A DNA stretch of 38,003 nt from positions 1 through 38,003 of the forward strand of contig LJZT01000037.1 of the NCBI GenBank assembly GCA_001314905.1. Direction: 5' to 3'. A model generated the notes under the pieces. The model did no database searches, was not told where the DNA came from, and saw nothing but the letters and a program-made list of their open reading frames with translations. A program made the translations under genes and the position numbers. Below are positions 8,374-15,175 of the stretch, piece by piece (the stretch's first letter is position 1; the number at the start of each line of letters is the position of its first letter). The stretch comes from Phormidium sp. OSCR (GTDB lineage: Bacteria; Cyanobacteriota; Cyanobacteriia; Cyanobacteriales; Geitlerinemataceae).

Positions 8374-8669
8374 TAATCCAGCCTCTTATATAAACGGTCG
8401 GGTGCAAGGGAAAGCAGTTATTAGGGTTTACGATATCCTACGACTCCATCAGGGAGCCGATTCACAAGCTCGGGGACAAAACAGGGTTTTCCCACCATCA
8501 AAATGTTCCGTCAACTGGCTAAACGATGAGCCAAGAGGCTCCGGAGGGGAACTCAAGAAAGACCGACGCTATAAGACCGACGCTACAATACTGACAGCTT
8601 GGGGATAAGTCTGTCCCCAAGATCATCTTGAACATCGTTTTAACCATCGTCTCACTTAGGATATACCCT
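8374..8669. other. Divergent regulatory gap before ribE with tandem 14-bp repeat and palindrome
   Basis: This 296-bp gap separates DUF151 (leftward) from ribE (rightward) and holds no gene. A near-perfect tandem repeat of AAGACCGACGCTAT lies at 8559-8572 and 8573-8586; the second copy differs in its last base. It overlaps a possible -10 box TACAAT at 8584-8589. A perfect inverted repeat, CTTGGGGA-8 nt-TCCCCAAG, follows at 8598-8621. A further motif at 8498-8523 is nearly repeated at 11015-11042. The conserved core of an FMN riboswitch is not present. Confidence 0.6.
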
Positions 8670-9392
8670 GTGTTTACCGGACTTGTTGCCGCCCTTGGCA
8701 CCCTTGATAGCTTTAGTGATGGTCAGTTACGAATCCACTATCTTGGTGGGCCGGCCGAGGCCATCAGCCATGATTTAGCCCTCGGAGATAGTGTTGCCGT
8801 TGATGGGGTCTGTTTGACGGTTGAGTCTATTTTACCCCAGGGATTCGTCGCGGCCGTTTCTCCTGAGACCCTCAATCGCACCACCTTGGCTCAAGCCTGG
8901 GAACAACAACGCCCGGTGAATTTAGAGGCCTCGTTACGGGTGGGGAGTAAAATTGGCGGCCATTTTGTTACGGGCCATATCGACGGTGTCGGCTGTCTCG
9001 AAACGGCCGAAATGAGTGGCAATTCCTGGGAAATGTCCTTTACGGCCCCCCCGCGACAGGAGTCTCAATGGTGCGATCGCATTGCTCCTTATCTCGTGGA
9101 CAAAGGTAGCATTGCCATCAACGGCATTAGCTTAACGATTGCTCAGTGCGATCGCCAACGCCGTTGGTTTCGCGTCGCGGTGATTCCTCATACTTATCAA
9201 GAAACCAATTTGAGTCGCCTCAGCCCAGGACAGTGGGTTAACTTGGAAGGCGATATTTTAGGCAAATATGTTGAAACCTTTTTAGCTCAGGGTCGCCCGA
9301 CGGCTCATCACCAACCGGACGGTTCTACTTCTCTGGCTCCCATTACCCCAGATTTTCTCAGCCAACATGGCTATCAGACGGGCTTCTCGTAG
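8670..9392 (+). CDS. ribE: Riboflavin synthase, alpha subunit
   Basis: This enzyme dismutates two 6,7-dimethyl-8-ribityllumazines to riboflavin, the last step of the pathway, in the cytoplasm. The 240-residue protein has two lumazine-binding repeats: the first carries GDSVAVDGVCLTV and the second KGSIAINGISLTIAQ. The conserved family start M-F-T-G-L-V is found at GTG 8670, preceded by TAGGA about ten bases upstream, so the longer frame from 8628 is rejected. The C-terminus has about 30 extra residues after the second barrel. The upstream gap carries a tandem repeat and a palindrome that may control it. Some databases call this gene ribC instead. Confidence 0.93.
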   Translation: MFTGLVAALGTLDSFSDGQLRIHYLGGPAEAISHDLALGDSVAVDGVCLTVESILPQGFVAAVSPETLNRTTLAQAWEQQRPVNLEASLRVGSKIGGHFVTGHIDGVGCLETAEMSGNSWEMSFTAPPRQESQWCDRIAPYLVDKGSIAINGISLTIAQCDRQRRWFRVAVIPHTYQETNLSRLSPGQWVNLEGDILGKYVETFLAQGRPTAHHQPDGSTSLAPITPDFLSQHGYQTGFS

Positions 9393-9440
9393 TCCGGTGT
9401 GGTGTCTGTTCATCTCTAGTTTTTGGTCATCACTGACACT

Positions 9441-10040
9441 ATGACGCTTCGTTTTCCATCTAGTTTTGTTGCCCTGACAACTGTGAGTTTATTATGGGGC
9501 TGTGCTGATCATGAGTCGACCTCGGACAAGTCCCCCTTATCTGCCTCAACGACATCGCCAACGGTGATTCAACCTTCAACGCCATGGCAAGAGGCGATTA
9601 CGGCTACCCGTGAAAACACCAGTGAGAACGCCACTGAGAACACCAGTGAGAACGCCACTGAGAACGCCAGCCAACCCACCCAGACAGCCGTTGATACAGC
9701 TATGGAGACGTTAGAGGCTGAACCTGTAAGGGATTCAGCAACTCTTGTCGGTCGTTGGGAACCTCAATCCTATCTTCCCTCCCAGGGACAAGCAATGGAT
9801 TTGACGACGTTACCTCCGGCCCAGCAAGCTGACCTGGTCTGGGTGTTAACCTCGGAAGGGACGATTCGCATTGGCGAGTTAGAAGGGACTTACACGGTCG
9901 AAGGTCAAACCATTTATGCCCGCAATCCTGATTCGGGAGATGTCACGGAGTTTCAGTTTCAGCTTTCGCAGAATCAGCTTGCTGTTGAACGCAAGGGAGA
10001 AATTGAAAAGGGGGTTTTACTGTTGGTTCGCGATCGCTAA
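9441..10040 (+). CDS. Putative lipoprotein of unknown function
   Basis: I do not recognise a named family. The 199-residue protein starts MTLRFPSS, has a hydrophobic segment FVALTTVSLLWGC and a Cys at position 21, suggesting signal peptidase II processing, although Trp at -2 is unusual for a lipobox. A Ser/Thr/Asn-rich low-complexity linker follows, containing an ENTSENAT repeat. The C-terminal region of about 100 residues (from LVGRWEPQSYL to VLLLVRDR) resembles a small beta-barrel of the lipocalin/DUF type seen in secreted proteins, with a GTYTVEGQTIYAR strand pair. ATG 9441 is preferred to TTG 9423. It lies 48 bp after ribE and 32 bp before the next gene, on the same strand. Confidence 0.7.
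   Translation: MTLRFPSSFVALTTVSLLWGCADHESTSDKSPLSASTTSPTVIQPSTPWQEAITATRENTSENATENTSENATENASQPTQTAVDTAMETLEAEPVRDSATLVGRWEPQSYLPSQGQAMDLTTLPPAQQADLVWVLTSEGTIRIGELEGTYTVEGQTIYARNPDSGDVTEFQFQLSQNQLAVERKGEIEKGVLLLVRDR
9615..9662 (+). repeat. In-frame 24-bp tandem repeat encoding ENTSENAT units
   Basis: A 24-bp unit starting AACACCAGTGAGAACGCC is present twice without mismatch (9615-9638 and 9639-9662), then a partial third unit begins. It encodes alternating NTSE and NATE tetrapeptides in the linker of the putative lipoprotein. The perfect match suggests recent slippage or duplication. Confidence 0.9.
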
Positions 10041-10072
10041 AGTTCACCCTGTCCCCTCATTGAGGCTACCGT

Positions 10073-11014
10073 ATGAAACGACTTTTTTCGATTGTTGTCA
10101 GTTTGGCGATCCTGGCGATCATTTATTCCCAGATTGACCGGCCGGCCTTGGTTCAGGTGTTCCAAAATTGCGATCGCCTCTGGATGGCGATTAGTTTGGC
10201 TATGGTTATTCCCCTAACTGTTGCGACAGCCTGGCGACTGCAACAGTTAATGCCCCGTCAGCAAACCTTTCCACTTGTTGAAGCCACGAAACTCACTCTA
10301 TCGGCGAGTGTGTTAAATATGGTCTTACCCTCGAAGATGGGGGAACTGGCTAAGGCCTATTTTATTCGCGATCGCGGCTATCTCCCTGGCTCCCTGGCCG
10401 TCTCTTTGGTGGTCTTTGAAAAAGCCTCGGATTTACTGTCTCTGTTTCTTTGGTGTGTTTTTGGTCTCGCGTTCTATCCTGACAAGGATCTCCTCTTTTG
10501 GGCGATGACAATTCTTGTGGTGTTCGGTTTAGCCTTCGGACTCCTACTTTTGGCCTCTCGGTCGTTTGCTAACCTGTTTTTTCAGCGCAGTAAGGCGATC
10601 GCCCCGAGAACGCTTCGCCAAAAGTTAGAAAAGTTACATATCTCCTGGGAGGAGATGCACCATCATTTTTGGCAAGACAAGCGCCAACTGGTGATCATCG
10701 CCTCGATCTCTATTTTCATCTGGTTTCTTCACCTGATGCAGATTTGGTTCTTTATTTTTGCTCTGCGAGCTACGGTTCCTTTTATGGCTAACCTCGCTCT
10801 GGCTCCCCTAGCGATCTTCGCCGGATTACTTCCTCTGACTTTCGCCGGAGTCGGTACTCGGGATGCTGCCTTGATTCTCTTTTATCAGCCCTTCTTCGAT
10901 GCCAACGTCGGCGCCGCTTTAGGCTTACTTTGTACGTCCCGTTATTTTCTCCCGGCTCTGGGGGGGTTGCCGTTCTTTAGTCAATATCTCGCTAACGTTC
11001 GCACGGCAAAATAA
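10073..11014 (+). CDS. Flippase-like integral membrane protein (LPG-synthase TM / YbhN / UPF0104 family)
   Basis: The 313-residue protein is hydrophobic, with about seven or eight membrane helices. It shows the family hallmarks: an early TAWRLQQLMP segment after the second helix, the VLPSKMGELAKAYFIRDRG motif around residue 85, and the GLLPLTFAGVGTRDAALILFY motif in the C-terminal third. The family includes the membrane half of lysyl-phosphatidylglycerol synthase and related lipid-flippase-like proteins; many members have no known substrate. ATG 10073 follows the lipoprotein gene by 32 bp, so an operon is plausible. The stop is followed by a 283-bp gene-free gap. Confidence 0.85.
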   Translation: MKRLFSIVVSLAILAIIYSQIDRPALVQVFQNCDRLWMAISLAMVIPLTVATAWRLQQLMPRQQTFPLVEATKLTLSASVLNMVLPSKMGELAKAYFIRDRGYLPGSLAVSLVVFEKASDLLSLFLWCVFGLAFYPDKDLLFWAMTILVVFGLAFGLLLLASRSFANLFFQRSKAIAPRTLRQKLEKLHISWEEMHHHFWQDKRQLVIIASISIFIWFLHLMQIWFFIFALRATVPFMANLALAPLAIFAGLLPLTFAGVGTRDAALILFYQPFFDANVGAALGLLCTSRYFLPALGGLPFFSQYLANVRTAK

Positions 11015-11095
11015 TCAAAATGTCCCGGTTCAATTGGCTAAAGTGTTCCCAACTAAGGCTATATCATAACGTTACAAAAAAAATTAGGTTAGGGG

Positions 11096-11124
11096 TTGAC
11101 AACCTCCCGAAAACGTCCTATACT
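11096..11124 (+). promoter_or_regulatory. Orphan near-consensus sigma70 promoter
   Basis: TTGACA (11096-11101, perfect -35) and TATACT (11119-11124, one base from consensus) are separated by exactly 17 bp. This is the best promoter match I noticed in the window. It points rightward into a gap whose next gene reads leftward, so it does not serve any recognised coding sequence. Confidence 0.65.
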
Positions 11125-11130
11125 GAGTAT

Positions 11131-11266
11131 CAAATAGAGTTCATTGTCTAATCAAACCTGAATTAAATCAGAAGTTAACTCAGATTAGATTAATGACAAG
11201 GACTCCGCTGCCCCGGTGCGGGCGGCGCGGGTCCAAACATCTAGGCTGCAAACTTTTATTTTTCCC
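11131..11266 (+). ncRNA. Candidate small RNA downstream of the orphan promoter
   Basis: The region after the promoter has two potential stem-loops. One pairs 11149-11161 with 11180-11192 (11 of 13 pairs, 18-nt loop). The other is GC-rich and pairs CGCTGCCC (11206-11213) with GGGCGGCG (11220-11227) with one G-U pair and a 6-nt loop. A T-rich run TTTTATTTTT follows at 11254-11263, about 25 bases after the second stem, so it is not a textbook terminator. A 105-codon frame from 11193 exists, but it runs antisense into the sulfotransferase gene and looks like a shadow. The ends are guesses. Confidence 0.35.
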
Positions 11267-11297
11267 GAAATTAAGCCTTAACCTGTTTTTGATGGGG

Positions 11298-12116
11298 TTA
11301 CTCCTCAAACAGTCCCAGAGGCTGACAGACTTGACGAATCAGAGTCACCTGTTCAGCCGAGAGAACCTGACGATAGCGGCCGACACTGGTAGTAGAAACG
11401 CCGTGACCATAGAGAGGGGTGGACCACCAAGGGCGATAGCGTTGGGGAAGTTGTGCAAAGTCCAACTCCGTACGCCAAGGCTGATGAGGATTCATGTGAC
11501 TCAGATGTAGTCGGGTGAAGGCTTCAAGCTGACGTAGAGCCGCCTGAGGGTGCTGAACCAAGCCTTCATAGCGAACATAACGAGTTTGCTGCCAAAACTG
11601 AGAATTGTCATAGCGCTGACAGGGGCGATAATAGTCACAGAAAAACTGAGCTAACGCCTTGACATCTCCCCGGTCTAGAATTTTGACTAACGTGGGGCTA
11701 TCCCGAGTTTGCTTGAGCTTGTCACCCACTTCAATCAAGGAGGCGATCGCATCACAGGGATCTCGCACCGCCATCAAAAACTGAGCCTGAGGTAGCAACT
11801 CAAACAAATCAGGAAAATACTTCGTCAGTTCCGGGGACTTCAACACCAAATGTTGCGCCTGGGGATAGCGTCGAGCCGTTTTTTCCAGAAACGCCATCAG
11901 CCAAGGGCGAGAGAAATTGGCATAATCCTGGAGATCATCAAAATAGGCATCTCCCTCAACCCGCCAAACCCGTTTCCCTCGGCTGTAGGTTGAGATGAAG
12001 TAGGCCAGATAACTGGCCTCAGCAATCAGGGGATTGGTGGTGGTGTCACGACAGAGGAGACTGTTGAGGAGCGTCGTTCCCGTCCGAGGTGCGCCACCAA
12101 TAAAGATATAGTGCAT
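11298..12116 (-). CDS. Sulfotransferase family protein
   Basis: The 272-residue protein has the PAPS 5'-phosphosulfate-binding loop GGAPRTGTTLLNSLLC near the N-terminus and the 3'-phosphate-binding segment AVRDPCDAIASLIEV near residue 140. These are the two hallmark motifs of the Sulfotransfer superfamily. Such enzymes move sulfate from PAPS to sugars, lipids, peptides or small molecules; the acceptor is unknown here. No signal peptide is seen, so it is probably cytoplasmic. ATG 12116 starts directly at the first strand (MHYIFIGGAPRTG). It begins 6 bp after the methyltransferase gene on the same strand, so the two are probably one operon and may modify a common product. Confidence 0.85.
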   Translation of the reverse strand: MHYIFIGGAPRTGTTLLNSLLCRDTTTNPLIAEASYLAYFISTYSRGKRVWRVEGDAYFDDLQDYANFSRPWLMAFLEKTARRYPQAQHLVLKSPELTKYFPDLFELLPQAQFLMAVRDPCDAIASLIEVGDKLKQTRDSPTLVKILDRGDVKALAQFFCDYYRPCQRYDNSQFWQQTRYVRYEGLVQHPQAALRQLEAFTRLHLSHMNPHQPWRTELDFAQLPQRYRPWWSTPLYGHGVSTTSVGRYRQVLSAEQVTLIRQVCQPLGLFEE

Positions 12117-12122
12117 CCGTCC

Positions 12123-13478
12123 CTAAAACTCCGCGTCCACCGTTGAAAATAGAGGATTGGGGGAATTGGGGTCTTCAGCGGTTTCCTCTCGCCGCAACGT
12201 CAGCCAATGGAGTTCCATGGGGGGAGTATCCATCGCAAACACCTGTTGTCCTTGCGCCCAGTGAACATACCAAGGATTGAGTTTGAGGCCATCTTGAGGG
12301 CGATGTTCTCGTTCATAGGCCAGCACCGAAACCTCATCGATGAGCGTCAGAGGTAGACAGTCCAGGAGAGACTGAAGTTGCGATCGCCGGAATAGCGTTG
12401 AATTAAACACACGAGCAGTTTCTTCGAGCAACGGCGTACTGGGTAACGCCTCGGGAGCCAAAAAGAGATTGATTAAGAGAGTTCCACCGGGCTGCAAGGC
12501 TTGGGCCACCTTCTTTAAGAGGAGTTCTAAAGCTTCAACATCAGCCAGACGAGAGGCCACATCCGTCAGAATCCCGAGGCGATACTGTTGAGACTTGAGA
12601 CTTAGCAAGGGGTCGAGGATATCCTGCGAGACGACGGTAATCGGTAGCGTCTGTTCTTGAGCCAACTGACGTAACTGCTGAGCAAAGGCTGGAGCTAAAT
12701 CAAGGGCATCGATGGGAAACCCTTGCTGGGCTAGGGGTAACGCCGATTGTGCCGTTCCCACCCCGGCTAAGAGAATCGGGGTGTCCTGGGGAGATTGTGC
12801 TTGAGCGACATCGAGAATCTTGGTGAGAGGGCCAAACATCTGTAAATAATTCGGGGTTTGGCGGAGAATTGTCTGAGATTGGTCTGCCAGCGATCGCGTC
12901 ACCACGGAAATTTGACAGGATAAGCCACCCTGACTGGGGGGATTACTGGCATAACTGACCGAGAGGCGACTTTGAGGAGAGAGGAGAAATCCGCTTGCGA
13001 GTTCTTGCTCTAAACGACTATGTAACTGCTCGGCCTGAGCTTGATTGAGGGGATGAGTCAGCAGAGCGAACAAGCTGGCCAACTGTTGTAAATAATCGCG
13101 ACTGAGACAGGGAATACAGGGAAACACCAATTGTCCCTGACAGCGAAGGGTTTGACTGGGCGTTTCCGTCTTAATGCGGTCTAAACGATAGACTAACCCC
13201 TGACGAGGGGGCGGGGCTGGTTCATAACTGAGGATGATATCTGAAGCGGGGGGGGGATTTTGTAGGAGTTGGGCCAGATGCTGGCAGAGTTTTACCAGTT
13301 CCGAGGGAGATAGGGGTTTTCCTAAAAGGGAGAAGAGGCGGTTCAGCCGTTGTCCGTAGGGGTCTAAGGCTCCTTTGACCGCCGGAAGGGCAATTTGACC
13401 CTGGGCCGATAGGCTTCGTTTGAGACGGCGGGCGATCGCCTGGTGTAAGGTTGGCTCAAGTTTAGGGCTGCTGGTCAC
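12123..13478 (-). CDS. SAM-dependent methyltransferase-like protein
   Basis: This protein of about 451 residues has a long N-terminal region of about 230 residues without a recognised fold, then a class I methyltransferase-like domain. The latter has the glycine-rich motif I region ILLAGVGTAQSALPLAQQG, an acidic motif II in ALDLAPAF, an RLGILTDVASRLADVEALELL segment, and a VAQALQPGGTLLINLF strand typical of motif III. The motif I glycines are fewer than usual, so activity is uncertain. The frame is open to TTG 13547, but GTG 13478 is preferred because GAGGAG lies six bases upstream of it. It is followed at 6 bp by the sulfotransferase gene. An intrinsic terminator at 13551-13580 separates it from the upstream PSRP-3 gene. 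Confidence 0.72.
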   Translation of the reverse strand: MTSSPKLEPTLHQAIARRLKRSLSAQGQIALPAVKGALDPYGQRLNRLFSLLGKPLSPSELVKLCQHLAQLLQNPPPASDIILSYEPAPPPRQGLVYRLDRIKTETPSQTLRCQGQLVFPCIPCLSRDYLQQLASLFALLTHPLNQAQAEQLHSRLEQELASGFLLSPQSRLSVSYASNPPSQGGLSCQISVVTRSLADQSQTILRQTPNYLQMFGPLTKILDVAQAQSPQDTPILLAGVGTAQSALPLAQQGFPIDALDLAPAFAQQLRQLAQEQTLPITVVSQDILDPLLSLKSQQYRLGILTDVASRLADVEALELLLKKVAQALQPGGTLLINLFLAPEALPSTPLLEETARVFNSTLFRRSQLQSLLDCLPLTLIDEVSVLAYEREHRPQDGLKLNPWYVHWAQGQQVFAMDTPPMELHWLTLRREETAEDPNSPNPLFSTVDAEF

Positions 13479-13550
13479 GGGAATCTCCTCAGAAACATCG
13501 CAAGGGGGCTGAACGCAGGGACAGGGGATAGCTATGGCGATTGACAACGG

Positions 13551-13580
13551 AAAAACCCGCTTTCTGAATGAAAACGGGTC
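13551..13580 (-). terminator. Intrinsic terminator downstream of the PSRP-3 gene
   Basis: On the minus strand, ACCCG (13579-13575) pairs with CGGGT (13559-13555) across a 15-nt loop, and a run of T follows immediately. It lies about 100 bp past the stop codon of the PSRP-3 gene and just ahead of the methyltransferase gene. The stem is short. Confidence 0.45.
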
Positions 13581-13682
13581 ACCGGCGTTGGCACGTCCCG
13601 AATGTCTCTCGAAGCTTAGGGGAAAATGCCCCGAGAGAAGATGACCGGGCTGAAAACCGCCGGACTTAGAGTTGGCAAACCT

Positions 13683-13982
13683 CTACCGGCTTCCCGTGAA
13701 GCCCACTTCTGGGAACTGAGCTTGGGCCTCGGCCATGGATTTGGTTTTACCCACCTCTTGCCAGTAGTTGATCACTTCTGTTGCTTTGTTGAGGAGTTCG
13801 ACTCGCTCAACGTCAGTAATCCAGTGCTTAGCTTCGAGTTCGTTTTTCAACTGTTCCCAAGCATCATTGCGGGGCCAGAAATAGTAGGTTGTCAGGGGGC
13901 TGGTTCCTTTTCCGACAACTTGGTCAACGGCGATCGCCACGTCCTTATCTAACCAAAGGACCTTCAACATGAATCGAGACAA
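13683..13982 (-). CDS. ycf65: Ribosomal protein PSRP-3 / Ycf65
   Basis: PSRP-3 (Ycf65) is a protein of the 30S ribosomal subunit found in chloroplasts and cyanobacteria. The 99-residue sequence has the family core [20 protein letters not shown], then [20 protein letters not shown] and [14 protein letters not shown], so assignment is firm. The tail after residue 75 is variable in the family. The start is a TTG at 13982: it has GGGAGG six bases upstream, whereas the in-frame ATG at 13970 would be 18 bases from it. A TATAAT box lies about 42 bp upstream. It is divergent from the HAD hydrolase gene. Confidence 0.93.
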   Translation of the reverse strand: MSRFMLKVLWLDKDVAIAVDQVVGKGTSPLTTYYFWPRNDAWEQLKNELEAKHWITDVERVELLNKATEVINYWQEVGKTKSMAEAQAQFPEVGFTGSR

Positions 13983-14023
13983 GCGTTACCTCCCGCTTTT
14001 GTGTTAAAAATTTGCAATTCCTC

Positions 14024-14054
14024 ATTATACTATCTCCTAGAAAGCGTTTGACAA
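14024..14054 (-). promoter_or_regulatory. Promoter of the PSRP-3 gene
   Basis: A perfect TATAAT -10 box reads leftward at 14029-14024. The best -35 match, TTGTCA at 14054-14049, has a long 19-bp spacer, so the -35 is weak. The predicted transcript starts near 14017, giving a leader of about 35 bases that contains the GGGAGG ribosome-binding site. Confidence 0.55.
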
Positions 14055-14162
14055 TGCTTTTTTGTGTTGACCGCGATCGCCATCCCGGTGCAACGCGCTC
14101 ACGGTCTGGATTTCAACGGTCCCAAACTCATTCACCCCAAAACTCAGTTACCCTCAAGCTCA

Positions 14163-14969
14163 ATGTCCAACGCCTCTGCCTCTACTGCTCCACCCCTCGC
14201 TCTCGTCATCTTCGATATTGATGGTGTCATCCGCGATGTGGGGGCCTCCTACCGTCGCGCCTTAGCCGATACCGTCGAACAGTTTACGGAGGGGGCCTAT
14301 CGTCCGAGTTCCGAGGAGATTGACCAACTCAAAGCCGAAGGGGTTTGGAATAACGACTGGGAGGGGTCTGAGGAGTTGATTTATCGCTATTGGGAGCGTC
14401 AGGGGCGCGATCGCGGTTCTTTAACTCTGGACTTTGATGAGATTGTGGGTTTCTTCCAATCTCGCTATCGAGGTGAATCGGCGGATAACCCGGATCACTG
14501 GACGGGCTATATCTGTGATGAGCCGATTCTGGCCCAACGCCCCTATTTTGAAGGGTTAACCGCTGCCAATATCGGTTGGGGCTTTTTTAGTGGCGCGACC
14601 CGAGGCTCGGCTCAGTATATCTTGCAACGGCGCATTGGTTTAGAGGCTCCGGTCTTGGTGGCGATGGAGGATGCACCCGGTAAACCTGATCCAACCGGTT
14701 TGTTCGCCACTCTCGCTCAATTGGCGGCCAGCCCCACTTGTCCGGTGTTCTATGTGGGGGATACGGTGGCTGATATGTATGTAGTTCAGAACGCGGCGAA
14801 ACTCGACGGCGATCGCTCCTGGATTGCGGTTGGGGTTCTCCCACCTCATGTGCAAACAGACGCGAATCGCCAAGGGATTCATCGTCAACGTCTCGAAGAA
14901 GCTGGGGCCAAGTTCGTTTTAAATCAGGTGACGGACCTCAGCCCTGAGATGATTTCAGTTAATAGTTAA
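14163..14969 (+). CDS. HAD-superfamily hydrolase, subfamily IA (TIGR01548-like)
   Basis: The 268-residue protein has the HAD nucleophile motif I VIFDIDGVIRDV, motif II in WGFFSGATRGS, the lysine in EDAPGKPDP and motif IV VFYVGDTVADMYV, so it should be a phosphatase-type hydrolase. The overall sequence (ASYRRALADTVEQFT, DEPILAQRPYFEGL) resembles the cyanobacterial/archaeal HAD-SF-IA group TIGR01548, whose substrate is unknown. The frame is open to GTG 14064, but the first 33 codons look like untranslated leader. ATG 14163 starts about nine residues before the first strand, as in homologues. The last three codons and the stop lie inside a heptamer array. Confidence 0.85.
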   Translation: MSNASASTAPPLALVIFDIDGVIRDVGASYRRALADTVEQFTEGAYRPSSEEIDQLKAEGVWNNDWEGSEELIYRYWERQGRDRGSLTLDFDEIVGFFQSRYRGESADNPDHWTGYICDEPILAQRPYFEGLTAANIGWGFFSGATRGSAQYILQRRIGLEAPVLVAMEDAPGKPDPTGLFATLAQLAASPTCPVFYVGDTVADMYVVQNAAKLDGDRSWIAVGVLPPHVQTDANRQGIHRQRLEEAGAKFVLNQVTDLSPEMISVNS

Positions 14970-15019
14970 TAGTTAATAGTTAATAGTTGATAGTTGATAG
15001 TTGATAGTTAATAGTTAAT
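14957..15019. repeat. Heptanucleotide tandem repeat (AGTTAAT/AGTTGAT)9
   Basis: Nine units run without gaps: four AGTTAAT, three AGTTGAT, two AGTTAAT. The stop codon TAA of the HAD hydrolase gene (14967-14969) is contained in the second unit. It is a third STRR family in the window, different from the GAATAGG and CCTCTTG families. Confidence 0.95.
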
Positions 15020-15039
15020 CGTCTCGTGTTGTGGCTGAA

Positions 15040-15090
15040 GCCGTGACCTGGGGACTCGGCGGCTCTGCCGCCTGGGAAACGCGAGGTTGG
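15040..15090. repeat. Short palindromic element
   Basis: GGCGG-5 nt-CCGCC at 15058-15072 forms a strong small hairpin, flanked by GACCTGGGGACTC and CTGGGAAACGCGAGG. The layout resembles the dispersed palindromic elements common between cyanobacterial genes. A similar core, GCGGCT-2 nt-AGCCGC, is at 37970-37983. The stretch 15091-15175 is AT-rich and shows nothing else I can name; it is the 3' side of the glycosyltransferase gene. Confidence 0.5.
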
Positions 15091-15175
15091 TACTTCTTAG
15101 ACAGATATATTAGTACGACGATAATTTGCTTAGCTATTTTAAAACTATCATTATCTTTGTTTTAAACGTCAATTA

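Noticed and set aside
8374-8669. FMN riboswitch upstream of ribE
   Set aside because: The gene invites it, but the conserved RFN core (AGGGTGAAATTCCC-type and GAAGCCGACAGT-type elements) is absent.
11015-11297. tRNA-like segment near 11200-11250
   Set aside because: The stretch GGGTCCAAAC resembles a T-loop in part, but no acceptor stem, anticodon arm or D-arm can be folded around it.
11193-11510. 105-codon rightward frame after the orphan promoter
   Set aside because: It runs antisense into the sulfotransferase gene and its sequence has no protein-like pattern beyond the overlap. It reads as the shadow of the sulfotransferase frame.
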